A DNA stretch of 64,000 bases from positions 248,001-312,000 of the forward strand of contig OZ025680.1 of the NCBI GenBank assembly GCA_964019335.1, written 5' to 3'. Both the position numbers and the translations under genes were made by a program. Positions 28,782 to 38,707 of this stretch are shown piece by piece (positions within the stretch are counted from its first letter, which is position 1; the number at the start of each line of letters is the position of its first letter). The notes under the pieces were generated by a model. That model was not told where the DNA came from, did no database searches, and worked only from the letters and a program-made list of their open reading frames with translations. The stretch is from Diplonema japonicum (taxonomy: Eukaryota; Euglenozoa; Diplonemea; Diplonemida; Diplonemidae).

Positions 28782-29469
28782 TTTCGCATTTTTTTTTTGT
28801 TTTTATTGTTATTATTTATTTTTTTTTTTTAAATTAAAATGCTCTAAATGTAGGGTGAGTGAGGGTGGCGAAAAAAAAAAAAAAAGAAACAAAAGTAATA
28901 ATAATAATAATAATCGAGATAGGGAGAGGGCGGACAATGCCTCTTTTTTTTTTTTGTTGTTGCAAAACAGGGGCTAGCAAGCAGGAAGAAAGGTAAGGGA
29001 AATAATAAAAAAAAAAGAGAAAAAAAGAATGAAAACAAAGATCTAACAAATAGAGGTAGAGTAAAAATGAAAAGAGAGAGGGAAATTAACAAAGATGAGA
29101 AAAAAAAACCACCCCCCCTAACCCGAGAAGAAAGAAATAACATTAACAAAAACTCACAAGAAAATACTTTCCAAAAAAAAAGAAAAAAAAAAAGAAAAAA
29201 AAAAAAAACAATTATCGAAGTTTTCTCTCCTTTTCTTTATTTTTTTTTTTCTTTCGTGGTTAATTTTTCTTTTTCCTTCTTATAAGCCAATTGGGCATTC
29301 ATTTCAAGTCGGAGAAATGAGAGGGAACGTAAGTAAAAGAAACAAAAACGACATAAAATAAAATAAAATAAAATAAAAAAAAACTCTCCTTCACAGGGAG
29401 AAAGAGCTGTGATTAGGATGACATTTTTTTTTTCCTTTAAATTCATCATTTTTTCATTCTTTCTTCGTT
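28782..29469. other. Spacer without a supported gene
   Basis: A/T-rich spacer between the glycosyltransferase and kinesin genes with T-runs near 28820, A-runs near 28872-28885 and an AAT repeat at 28896-28912, plus AAAAT pentamers near 29354-29378. Nothing coding recognised. Confidence 0.55.
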
Positions 29470-31392
29470 TCACGCGCACCCCAACAACCGCCTACGTTGC
29501 TCGAGGAGTTCCTCCAGGGCTTGGGCCTCTGCTTCAGCACCTTCCAAACGGTACACGGTGACCTCTTCCTCTTCGTCAATGTGCTCAGCAGCAGAGTACT
29601 CGACGCCCTCCCCTGAGGCGGGAGGAGGGGCATTCTCGTCTACATCTGCTACTCGAGCTCGCTTGATCTTCTTCTGTACCCATTTCTCGCTAGATTTCAC
29701 GTTCTCCTCCGCCTTGGCGATCTCAACATCTAGCTCAGCAACCATCCTCTGCACAGCCCGTGCTGTGGCGTCAAGCCTCGAATTGCTCGTCACCACAGCC
29801 CTGCAGCTCTCCCCGAACCTCAGTGTGTTCACTGTCTCAAGTGCATCCACTGCGCAAGGTGACCCTGTGATCAGTACCGAAGCAGATGCGTTCCCCCCTA
29901 TGACAGGTGCCAACAGGTGTGTCAGCTTGCTGTCCTGAAAGGGTACGTGTACCTTCTCCCCGCACTGCCTTGCATGCAAGGCCCGCACGCACTGCTTCAA
30001 CGCCAGCAGGCCTTTGTTGATGTGAATCGCCTCCTGCAGCCTCTCCCTCTTCTGGTAGTATTCGTTCCAGTTGGCACCCTCTTCCCCGTCGGTCCTCCCT
30101 GGCAGCTGGATGCCTTCGTGCACACCGGACTTTCTAATGTCCTCGCTCCCGCCTAAGTCGGCCAGGATCAGCATGGAGCTCACCACAGCCCCCGTCACAA
30201 GGTGGGTCTGCTTCAGTGTTAGGATGACCAGTGCGTGCGCTCGTGTCGACTTGTCGTTCATCTTGGTGCACGCACGTCGCTTCTGTTGGTCGCCTGTTTC
30301 GAGCAGTTCCTCAAGATGCTTGAGGGACTCGACGGTGTGCTGGGCACGTCCTTCGAGGACCCATCGCTGTGCGGCGGTTTTGCTCCGCGAGAGGGGCGCA
30401 CTCCCGTTCAGCAGGTCGGTGAGCTCATCACCGAAGATCTCGACATACGAGACGGCGAGGTCCGCGTCGATGATGTGGGAGCGGGTATCGGTCGCCTTCA
30501 TCACCTCCTCACAAGCAAGGGGGACAATGCCCTTGTTGGGACCCTCGCCGAACATGGTGTATGTCTTCCCGCTGCCCGTCTGCCCGAAGACGATGCAGCA
30601 CGCGTCGTTCCCGTTGATGAAGTCACGCACGGGTGCCGATGCGGCTGCGATGTAGACTTCTTGCTGGGTCCCGTTGTTGAAGGCAGCGTCGTAGTCAAAG
30701 ACACGCATTCCGGTACCGGGCGCCAAGGCGAGAACAGAGGTGTCGGTGATGTTGAGGATGGAGGCAGGCTGCTCGAAGGTCGTTTGGTTTTGAGCTTCGA
30801 TTTGAACAGTTGTTTCCTTTGAGCTGAAGACGTCTTTGAAGGGGTCGCAGGATTCACGCCCGCTCTCCTTCATGAGGATCTTCGCGGCCTCGGAGGTGGT
30901 TGTGCAGTTTTGGGCTTTTTTGATGCCCTCGAGGCGCTGGTGCAGAGGGAGCACCACGCGCTTCCCTGCCACAGTCCGCTTTCTGTCTGCTCCAATGTCG
31001 TCAGGACGGAAGCGGCATGTTACAGAGATGTTGAAGGTTTCCCCTGCACGGCCTGAGTCGTCGTCGGCTGCTGCTGCTGCTGCTGTGGTGGTGGTGGTGG
31101 TGGTGGTGGCGTCCGCTTGCCAAAGGTCACGGTACCTCCAGGTTCGCATGAATTCCTCTTTTCTAGTCCCCCTGCGCATCTTCATAGCATGGGGTGAAAC
31201 GTAAATATTGTACTTGTTACACAATTGTTTATCAAGCATTGTCCACCCGTGGCTTTCCTCTGTTCTCAGGAGCTCGAACCATGACTTGTTGAGGCTCAGC
31301 ATGTTCACGGCTTCCTGGATATCGCAGTACTGCAGCAACTCCGATACATTCTCTGCAAGAGCCGCAGAAGTGATCGTGACGATTTCTCTCAT
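29470..31392 (-). CDS. Kinesin motor protein with N-terminal F-box-like region
   Basis: Predicted 640 residues. Residues about 12-50 (NVSELLQYCDIQEAVNMLSLNKSWFELL) look like an F-box. A low-complexity Thr/Ala/Asp linker (95-113) leads into a kinesin motor (about 118-535): ISVTCRFRP, P-loop GQTGSGKT at 270-277, switch I NDKSTRAH at 379-386 (NxxSSRSH in typical kinesins), switch II DLGGSE at 412-417 (usually DLAGSE), and NKGLLALKQCVRAL and VPFQDSKLTHLL later. About 30 extra residues lie between switch II and the INKGL helix (IRKSGVHEGIQLPGRTDGEEGANW...). A short coiled coil (540-575) and an acidic tail close it. The changed switch residues may alter ATPase rate. Kinesin assignment is certain, F-box moderate. 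The stop is TGA. Confidence 0.88.
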   Translation of the reverse strand: MREIVTITSAALAENVSELLQYCDIQEAVNMLSLNKSWFELLRTEESHGWTMLDKQLCNKYNIYVSPHAMKMRRGTRKEEFMRTWRYRDLWQADATTTTTTTTAAAAAADDDSGRAGETFNISVTCRFRPDDIGADRKRTVAGKRVVLPLHQRLEGIKKAQNCTTTSEAAKILMKESGRESCDPFKDVFSSKETTVQIEAQNQTTFEQPASILNITDTSVLALAPGTGMRVFDYDAAFNNGTQQEVYIAAASAPVRDFINGNDACCIVFGQTGSGKTYTMFGEGPNKGIVPLACEEVMKATDTRSHIIDADLAVSYVEIFGDELTDLLNGSAPLSRSKTAAQRWVLEGRAQHTVESLKHLEELLETGDQQKRRACTKMNDKSTRAHALVILTLKQTHLVTGAVVSSMLILADLGGSEDIRKSGVHEGIQLPGRTDGEEGANWNEYYQKRERLQEAIHINKGLLALKQCVRALHARQCGEKVHVPFQDSKLTHLLAPVIGGNASASVLITGSPCAVDALETVNTLRFGESCRAVVTSNSRLDATARAVQRMVAELDVEIAKAEENVKSSEKWVQKKIKRARVADVDENAPPPASGEGVEYSAAEHIDEEEEVTVYRLEGAEAEAQALEELLEQRRRLLGCA

Positions 31393-32456
31393 TTTCTTTT
31401 CTTGGGTTGGTTTTTTTTTTTTTTTTTTTTTAAAGATTACCTTTTTTTGTTTGATAGAGTGAGAAGAAAAACGGGGGAAACAAAAAAAAAAGAAGATACG
31501 TATAGTCTACAAAGGAGAAACTGAAGAGGGGGGGGGAGGGGGGAAGAACAGTAGCTAGAGCTGCACAAGAAATAAAAAGGGAATGAAAAGGAGATAAAAT
31601 AAAAAAGGGGGAAATATAATAATCTTTTGAAAGCTATTTTTTTTTTTCTTCTTCTTTTTTTATATTGTAATCAGAAAAATTATCTTTTTTCTCTTGCTTG
31701 ACACAAAATGCTTTGTGCCCCAAGAAAAAAAAAAAAAAAAAAAACGAAAACAAATGGGGCTTTGATTGCAACACTAGGTGGCGTTAAGCGTGCAATGAAG
31801 CACGAACTACCTACTTGATTACAGGGGCGCTCCTCGGCCGAGCAGTAGCTTCTTCTGCGTTCCGCGTCGTGTCCTTAATGCGTGCGGTGTGCTCAACCCT
31901 AGCCGGGGCGTCCCGGGTAACCAAGATTCTGCGCTCGTGCAGTTTGCTGCCTGTTCGTCACCCTGAGCATCTGCGTTACGTTCTTCCACTCGGGCGCCAC
32001 CGGTGATGACCGACGAGGAGGTCAACAGCGAACAACGCATCTGATGTACTTCTTATATTTCCATGTTATCCCCACCACCCAACAAATCCGATAGAAGTTC
32101 AGTGTGCGGGACTCCCTGTTCGTACTAGAAAAAAGAAAGTGGGATACCTTGGCCTTTTAAAACAATTATTATTATTCAACCCATATTTTACAAAAAAAAA
32201 AAAAAAAAAAGGTTGTAAGAAGAAAAAAAGTTGGGGGGAAAAGGGTGACTTCGTTCATTCCAGTCCCCTGACACACAAAAAAAAAAAGTAGAGGGAGAGG
32301 GAGAAAAAAAAATTTGTCGACAAAAAAAAAAACCCCCCTCCATAGGTGAATTGACTACAGGTGGGGAGGGGGGGGGTTTTTACAATAATAAAGAAAAAAA
32401 GAAAAGCGGTTAACAATCTAGGGAAAAAAAAAAAAAAAAAAAAAAAAAAAACTTCA
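31393..32456. other. Spacer with dispersed repeat copy
   Basis: Homopolymer-rich spacer upstream of the kinesin gene; A-runs at 31724-31744, 32191-32210 and 32419-32451. It holds the repeat copy described at 31811-32083. No other gene seen. Confidence 0.55.
31811..32083 (-). repeat. Dispersed 270-bp repeat with conserved frame, copy 1
   Basis: About 270 bp repeated in the opposite orientation at 39299-39568. The minus strand carries an open frame of 73 codons (31819-32040). Its translation aligns with that of copy 2 along the whole length, and the internal length differences (6, 3 and 3 nt) keep the frame. This suggests descent from a coding sequence, perhaps a transposon protein or a short gene. 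No known domain. Confidence 0.6.
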
Positions 32457-33515
32457 TCAACACCTCGCCTTTCGCTTCGTCAACCTACTGAATACATCAC
32501 CATGCTGCTGGTTCAGATGGTCAGAATTTGTAAAATCGTGCGGCGTTAGCTTCGGCTTGAATGTGCACGAAGTACTGTTGCCATGCCCTATATACCCGGG
32601 AACTCTTTTGTTCAAAGGCCGCGCAAAGCGATCGTCTCTCTTCTTGCCAACACCCGCAGAGCGTGCCCTCTTAGGCGCTTCGTACAAAGGAACCTCGTGA
32701 AGCGCGAGCAATTCCTTTTGTTTCCTGGCGAGGCCCGCCTTGCTAGGGAACAACCTGCTGACCACCGCATCAACGTTCACATCTTTCGGTGGCTCCATGG
32801 CTTCCCTGTCAAGATTACGCGCAAGCTCATCGACAGCGTGTTCAGTACCACATATAATTTCAGCCTCCTTACGGAGCTTCTTGGGTGCGACCCATTCTTG
32901 CTCTCTAGCAAGCCTCCATTTTCTATCAGTTGTACACTGCCGTCTACCGGTGTTGAGACTACGGCATCGTGGCCGGACTGTGGGAACAGGGTTTGTACGA
33001 GGTGGGGTTGCTACGTGAATGCGTCGTTCTGTTTCAGCCTCTTCTTCCTCCTCTGCATCTGAGTAGTCATACGCTGCCACTCTTGTCGTGATAGGTTTTG
33101 GTACCGGTGATGAAACTGGAGAGAATTCTAATATGTTGCTTAGATCGACATCAGAGGATTTGAGTTCTTTCAGGTCCTCGAAGACTATGGAGTCGTAGTC
33201 GGGTTCGGGTTCGGGTAAGGGTGGGAGGGGGATCTTCGTTCTTGGGAGGAACAGAGTCTCCGCAGACTGAATCCTCTTGTCGGGTGTTGGGTCCTCCAGG
33301 ATTGGTTCCAGTGAGGATTCGGAGCTCCCTGCGTTGGTGTACTCTTCAGACGATAGTTCCTCGACCTGTGTTGTGCCCTCGGATGACAGGTCTCGTTCCT
33401 TGCTTGTTGTCTTTTGCACCATTGGTAACGGAACTTCTTCCGCTCTTGCCGCACGTGGCCCCACGCGTATTTTAAAGGCCGCACCGTTCAGTATGCTCAT
33501 ATCGATGCTTTCCAT
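32457..33515 (-). CDS. Disordered protein of unknown function with RVPGYIGHG motif
   Basis: Predicted 352 residues starting at MESIDMSIL; the longer frame upstream only reads through an A-tract that ends TAG 9 nt before this ATG, a likely splice acceptor. The N-terminal 170 residues are acidic, Ser/Pro/Glu-rich and probably disordered. The C-terminal half is basic (KPRARSAGVGKKRDDRF type) and contains RVPGYIGHG and CTFKPKLTPHDF near residues 300-325. A PGYxGH-type motif is common in axonemal and other microtubule-lumen proteins, so a flagellar role is possible but weakly supported. The stop is TGA. It is real coding DNA (GC-rich, ordered composition), but I do not recognise the family. Confidence 0.65.
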   Translation of the reverse strand: MESIDMSILNGAAFKIRVGPRAARAEEVPLPMVQKTTSKERDLSSEGTTQVEELSSEEYTNAGSSESSLEPILEDPTPDKRIQSAETLFLPRTKIPLPPLPEPEPDYDSIVFEDLKELKSSDVDLSNILEFSPVSSPVPKPITTRVAAYDYSDAEEEEEAETERRIHVATPPRTNPVPTVRPRCRSLNTGRRQCTTDRKWRLAREQEWVAPKKLRKEAEIICGTEHAVDELARNLDREAMEPPKDVNVDAVVSRLFPSKAGLARKQKELLALHEVPLYEAPKRARSAGVGKKRDDRFARPLNKRVPGYIGHGNSTSCTFKPKLTPHDFTNSDHLNQQHGDVFSRLTKRKARC

Positions 33516-33619
33516 GGTTTTTACTATTTTTTTTTTTTTAAATCCCTTTTTCATAGTATCCAGGGTTAACCGATCACCCGCGGGTTTTTAATTAATCGGG
33601 TTTTAAATTGACGTCAAAT

Positions 33620-34390
33620 GAAAGGCGAGCATGCAACCATGCTTAAAACCCTTATATTCGTATCCCGGGCCCCCCAGATACACAAAGCCGACCCCAGGGA
33701 GCATCAAAACGACTTAGAAAAGGATTATTTTCTCGAAAAGCTGTTTTTTCGCTTTTTTTGACGGGTTTTTAATTAAAAGCGAAAAAACAAAAAAAATCGA
33801 AAATCAAAAATTAAAACAGGAGGAGAGCATGCAATCATGCTTAAAACCCTTCGTTTCATCCCCCGGGCCCCCCAGATACACAAAGCCGACCCCAGGGAGC
33901 ATCAAAATGACATAGAAAAGGATTATTTTCCCGAAAAGCTGGTGCTTCCCTGTTTCAGGCAGGATCCTAATTGGGAGCGAAATCAAAAGTCAATAATTAA
34001 AACGGGAGGAGAGCACGCAACCATGCATATGATAACCCTTTTATTCGTCCCCCGGGCCCCCCAGATACACAAAGCCGACCCCAGGGAGCATCAAAACGAC
34101 TTAGAAAAGGATTATTTTCCCGAAAAGCTGTTTTTTCGCTTTTTTTGGCGGGTTTTCTTCTTTTTTCTGTTTAAATAGGAGCGAAATCAAAAATCAATAA
34201 TTAGAACGGGAGGAGAGCATGCAACCATACTTATAACCCTTCTATTCGTCTCTCGGACCTCCCAGGTACACAACGCCTGCATCGAAACAACTTAGAAAAG
34301 GATTATTTTCCCGAAAATCGGCATTCTCCCTGTTTTTGGCGGGTTTTTAACTGGGCACGAAAGTCAATAATGAAAAACATTGAAACTTGA
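33620..34390. repeat. Tandem repeat, four units of about 190-205 bp
   Basis: Units start with GAGCATGCAACCATGCTTA near 33627, 33820, 34013 and 34216 and share CCCGGGCCCCCCAGATACAC, GACCCCAGGGAGCATCAAAA and GGATTATTTTCCCGAAAA. The fourth unit is the most diverged. They lie just upstream (minus sense) of the unknown gene at 32457-33515. Confidence 0.75.
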
Positions 34391-34571
34391 ACGGGAAGTA
34401 GCAACGCACAAAGTAAGGGGGCGCCTTGAAAAGCTCCATGGGACACACGGAAGCGTGCCCGTTGAGGCAGGATGTTCACCCACAGAGAACTGAATGCACG
34501 CACACAGCGATGAACGCACAATTTCTTACCTCCCTGCTTGCAACCCGGCGTGCCTGAGAACGTGGTGCCTG

Positions 34572-35054
34572 TCAGACGAAGACAGAGCACCACCGATGTC
34601 CTGGTTCAGGTACAAGAACAACAGCTGCCTTCGTACGTCTGGTGTGAGGCGGAATAGCAGACTTGCAAACAGAGCACCATATTACATGGGTGCCCCCCCG
34701 CAAGAGACCCCTGGACGGTTCCGAAAGAGTTTCGACAGACACCACGGAGAAGAATCTGTCGATGGCGGGGTTTCGGGTCACAAGGTTAGTGAAAACGATG
34801 TGCTCCGGCGTATCTTCCGCAGGTACGGTTTTGGGAGGTGCGTCTTGGAGTGTAGGCTGGCTTAGCACCCTCAACTGAGCCGCTGAGTTCTTCACCTCCA
34901 CCGTTTGTGAAGGGGTGCGCGCCCCCGCTTCTTGACTTCCGGGCTTGCGTTATCGGTGTCCTCCCCACCGTTCTTAGCCTTGTCAGCAGCGATCCTGCTA
35001 GCAAGTGTGCCCTTGGTGCCGTAGGAGCTTAATTTCCTCCTTTTGGCATGGGCC
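34572..35054 (-). pseudogene. Broken gene fragment with SAP-like motif and Cys pair
   Basis: On the minus strand a GC-rich stretch codes KRRKLSSYGTKGTLASRIAA, which looks like a SAP DNA-binding motif, then hits a stop near 34895. The next frame (34901-34572) continues with 109 codons including HVIWCSVCKSAIPPHTRR, a possible zinc-finger Cys pair. No start codon is visible and the two parts are in different frames with no GTAT intron between them. It may be a remnant of a transposon-derived or regulatory gene. Coding origin is likely, function unknown. Confidence 0.35.
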
Positions 35055-35069
35055 ACCAGTTGTTTAAAA

Positions 35070-35530
35070 AAGTATTTTGGGTTTTGATGGCTGGAATGGG
35101 CTCAGATCGTCAAAATAGGGTTTTTAGAAAAAAGAATTTTTGAGCATGGTCTTGGTATTTTTTGCCAGAAATATGGGTTTTGGATCGATCAAACCGATCA
35201 TAAATCCTGTTGTTTTTAACTTGGACCTCCCTGACCCAGGAGAATCACAGGTCTGAAAACCAGTTTTTTCAAAACTGCATTTAAGGCCTTAAATAAGGCT
35301 CTATTTTGGGTTTTAATGGCTGGAATGGGCTCAGATCGTCAAAATAGGGTTTTTGAAAAAAAAAATTTGAGAATGGTCTTGGTATTTTTTGCCAGAAATA
35401 TGGGTTTTGGATCGATCAAACCGATCCGAAATTAGAAAAAAACCGATCATAAACCGATCAGACCGATCCGAAATTAAAAAAAAACCGATCAAACCGATCC
35501 GAAATTAGAAAAAAACCGATCATTAACCCG
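35070..35530. repeat. Two-unit repeat followed by ACCGATC arrays
   Basis: A segment of about 120 bp starting ATTTTGGGTTTTGATGGCTG at about 35071 recurs at about 35303 with few changes. After each, runs of AAACCGATCAAACCGATC with AAATTAG spacers follow; the second array is longer. Low-complexity satellite-like DNA. Confidence 0.7.
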
Positions 35531-35897
35531 ACTGTGATCGAAAATCTAAAATTGCTCGGGTCGGGTTTCAAAACCCGAAGGTGATCTGTTAATCCTGGAC
35601 ACTATGTTTTTTGGAAAAAAAAAAAGTGGGAAAAAGAAGAAACAGAAAAAAAAAACTAGTAACTAGCGAATCGGACTTCTTCTTCTAAAGTTTCTTTTTA
35701 ATAAAACAAAAAAAAAAAAAGCCAAATAACACCTTTCATGGGCGAGTGAGGAGGGGGATACGGTGTGTTGAGGAGAAAAAAAAACTTTCTTTTTTGGATA
35801 ATTTGTATTCTCCTGTCCCGTTACACCGAAGAACCGCACGAGCGCGCAAAAAAAAAAAAAAAAGCTGCACGCTGGGTTCCTTTTCATTCTTTAAAGA

Positions 35898-35933
<36 letters not shown>

Positions 35934-36591
35934 GCCTAACAGCAGGCTTTCATTCTACACCCTTTAGCTCAGCCACACGCACTCCCCCTTTCCGACATTA
36001 TAAGGGGGGAAAGAAAAAAAAAGAGAAAAAAAAAAAAAAAAAGAGAGAGGGCAAAAGCATAGGGGCTTTTCTTATTCTTCTTCCCAAGGGAAAAAAAAAA
36101 AAAAAATGGGAAGAAAAATGGGGGAAAAAATACCCCCCTGCGCCCGAGGTAGAATAGAGGGAGTAGGGGTATGGAAAAAAAAAAAGAAGACACACACACA
36201 CACACACCAGCAAGGCAACCTTTTTTAAAAAAAGAAAACCTGGATCAAATACCTATCGAGCATGAATGCTCTAGACAGGTGATCACAAAAGAAAGTTACG
36301 AGAGGAGGAAGGGAACGAGATATAACAAAAGAAAAAAAGAGAAAAAGGAGAAAATAAAATAAGAAAGGGCACACGGTTTTTCTTTCTTATTCTTTTCCTT
36401 CTCCCCTTCCCCAAATTTGAGATATCTGGGCTCTTCGGAATCTTCTCTCTTTTTGTTCTTTCTAAAAGAATTCCCCTTTCTCTGCTTTTTCCCGGGAAAA
36501 GCAAAAAAGAGTCGGTTGATTGTTGTTTGTGCACAGCCGGCAAATTAAAACAACAGGTCCACCCTTTTTAAAAAAAAAGAAAAACACGAAA

Positions 36592-36624
<33 letters not shown>

Positions 36625-36628
36625 ATTC

Positions 36629-36708
36629 TTATTCCACAAATAACCTGGTATTCGAAATATCAGTGGTTAAAATGGCGACGGCACCGAGTTCGGCAAGCTT
36701 GTCCATCA

Positions 36709-36750
<42 letters not shown>

Positions 36751-37638
36751 TTCCACAAATACCTCGTGAGTCTGCGCAGATTTAACCATAGCTTGCACGG
36801 CGACCCACTCAGGGTCGACAAGAGCGGTCACAGTGGGGGCGGTCTGACCGGGGGTCAGAGCGCTTGCTTCTTCAAGGCAGGATTTTTTAATGTTGTAAGT
36901 GAGCATTTTGTACTGCTTGGCAGCGATGACACCCTGGACACGGCGGTTAAGCTTCTTGACCATCTTAGGGAAAGATGTTTTTGCGTTGCTGACGAGGACG
37001 GCCTCTGTCTGCATCAAGGTGTCGACCACACACAGGTTGTGAGCGACCATCGTGTCCCCAGATTCCACAAGATCAACAATGGCATCAGCAAGACCAAGCC
37101 CGCATGCCACTTCGACAGACCCTGACAGGTATGTAACTTTTGTCTCTGTCACACCGCCCTTCTCTTTGAAGTACTTCCTAGTGAGGTTCGGGAAGGATGT
37201 TGAAATCTTCGCCCCGACAAGATCCTCACCGCCTTTGTACTCCTTCGACACAGGGGCCTGCAAGCATAGTTTGCACTTCCCAAAACCAAGCTTTGCCCCA
37301 ACCTCAAGGTCGACATCTTTCTCCGCGATCATGTCCTCGCCGGTGATGCCCAGATCCACGTGGGAGTTCGCCACGTACCTAGGGATGTCCGCTGCCGGTA
37401 GGAATACCAGTGCAACAGGAAGGTTTGTACAGAATGCGATGTCGAGCCTCGGCTTTCTCCTGTACTTCAACCCTATCCTCTCCAACAGCTCCAAGCACTG
37501 CTCATTGAGCCTCCCCTTCTTCGGAACCGCAAACAACAGCTTGTCTCTCAGCTCGAACGTCGCCGCATCAGGGTGCAGCCCCGACAGGTTCTGCGAGCTG
37601 GGCCTCCTCTCACCGCTGGGGGTACCTGCCTCAGACAT
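36629..37638 (-). CDS. hisG: ATP phosphoribosyltransferase (histidine biosynthesis), one intron
   Basis: Exons 37638-36763 and 36709-36629 give 318 residues. Catalyses the first step of histidine synthesis, ATP + PRPP to phosphoribosyl-ATP. Visible: FAVPKKGRLNEQCLELL, DLGITGEDMI, and the PRPP-binding segment YLSGSVEVACGLGLADAIVDLVESGDTM near 190-215. The C-terminal part (KMLTYNIKK...TPGQTAPTVTAL and, after splicing, MMDKLAELGAVAILTTDI) is the regulatory ACT/PII-like domain of the long HisG form, which usually gives histidine feedback inhibition. Without the intron the protein would end in a poly-Lys tail and lose the last strand of that domain. A start at 37638 is supported by an A-tract ending in AAAG just upstream. 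Presence of the enzyme suggests the organism makes its own histidine. Confidence 0.92.
36710..36762 (-). other. Intron of hisG (A-tract acceptor)
   Basis: 53 bp, phase 0, donor GTATTT, then about 30 A running straight into the acceptor AAAG before ATGATGGAC. Joins SAQTHE to MMDKLAELGAV, restoring the conserved HisG C-terminus. Confidence 0.88.
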
Positions 37639-37879
37639 TTTTTTTTCTTTTTTTTTTTTTTTCGAGGACCTTTTTTTTTTTTTTGAGGGGTCGGAGGGGG
37701 AAAGGACTCTCTTTAAAAAAAAGAGGAAAAAAAAAATAATAAAAAAAGAGAATACAAAAAAGAAAGAAAGAAAGAAAGAAGGAAGAAGAAAAAAAAGAAA
37801 AAAAAAAGGTACATAATAATAATAATAATAATAATAAACATGGGTAAAAAAAGTACAAAAAAAGAAGAAGAAATAGTCT
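37639..37879. other. Short A/T-rich spacer
   Basis: T-runs directly upstream of hisG, GAAA repeats at 37761-37778 and (AAT)n at 37817-37840. No gene. Confidence 0.6.
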
Positions 37880-38707
37880 TCACGGTGTGCTAATCAACCG
37901 CTGCCAGTGTTGCTCCCACTGGTTCTCCGCCAAGCTTCCTGTCTCCTCGCTGCGGACATGCTCCAATGCGACTGCTCCGCGGGCGGCGGCTTCCTTTGTG
38001 CGCTGCCGCTCTAATGCGTGCTTGAGGGTTGCCTCGAGGGAGGGATCGAACCCCTTTGGCGCGGCAGGCGTCATCTTAGAATCGTCGGGGCTGCCTGCAG
38101 GTGTTACAATGTGGGGGTTTCTTTCAGGAACAGCTGCAGGTTGTACTGATGCAGGTTTTTCTTCTTGCCGCTTTGCTTCTTGTTCGATTTCTTTTTTCTG
38201 TGCTGTGAGGACTTTCTCAATGATTTTTTTGAACCCTGCAAGCCCGAGCTTATGCGCAAGGCTGTATACCTCTGCCACCACAGGATCACCTTTCTTCACG
38301 AAAAATTTTTCCCCACGGAGATACTTTAACACGAAACTGAATGGCGCCCCAGCATAGTCTAGGAAAAATCTTCCATCAGCATCCAAAGGAATCTCAGAGG
38401 GCGTTCTGAAAAGAGCTGCAAGTTCTGAATCGGGATCGGCGAGAAGGGTTTCAAGGGAAGTAGTGTAATGCGTCCCGCCTACGTTGAGTTCTGCCACGTT
38501 GCCGGTCAAAGGTGAGACAAACCCAGTGCCGCGGTGTAGGCGGTCTCGTAGAGCTTTCTTCTCGACTTCAAACAGGCGTCTTTCCTCCTCCAGTTGCCTT
38601 CTTTCTTCTTGCAGTTGTGCCTTAGATAGTTCAAGTGCGTTGACCTCAGCGGCGATCGTCTCGCGTATGGCCTCTACGTGATGGAAAACTTCGCTAATGG
38701 ACTCCAT
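37880..38707 (-). CDS. BTB/T1 (KCTD-like) domain protein with coiled coil
   Basis: Predicted 275 residues from the ATG at 38707 (MESISEVFHHVEAI); the longer frame upstream includes untranslated T/A-rich DNA. Residues 20-56 form a Glu/Arg-rich coiled coil. Residues 72-165 are a potassium-channel tetramerisation-type BTB domain: ELNVGGTHYTTSLETLL, then LDADGRFFLDYAGAPFSFVLKYLR and LAHKLGLAGF. No membrane segment, so this is a KCTD-like soluble protein rather than a channel; many such proteins are cullin adaptors or scaffolds. The C-terminal 100 residues are charged and unrecognised. Domain assignment is firm, role unknown. Confidence 0.82.
   Translation of the reverse strand: MESISEVFHHVEAIRETIAAEVNALELSKAQLQEERRQLEEERRLFEVEKKALRDRLHRGTGFVSPLTGNVAELNVGGTHYTTSLETLLADPDSELAALFRTPSEIPLDADGRFFLDYAGAPFSFVLKYLRGEKFFVKKGDPVVAEVYSLAHKLGLAGFKKIIEKVLTAQKKEIEQEAKRQEEKPASVQPAAVPERNPHIVTPAGSPDDSKMTPAAPKGFDPSLEATLKHALERQRTKEAAARGAVALEHVRSEETGSLAENQWEQHWQRLISTP

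Larger units (their letters stand above)
33516..36628. other. Gene-poor region with tandem repeats
   Basis: Between the unknown protein and HisG. It contains four tandem units of about 190 bp (33620-34390), a gene remnant (34572-35054), a two-unit repeat and an ACCGATC-rich stretch (35070-35530), then homopolymer-rich DNA with (CA)n at 36189-36208. I see no intact gene. Confidence 0.6.
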
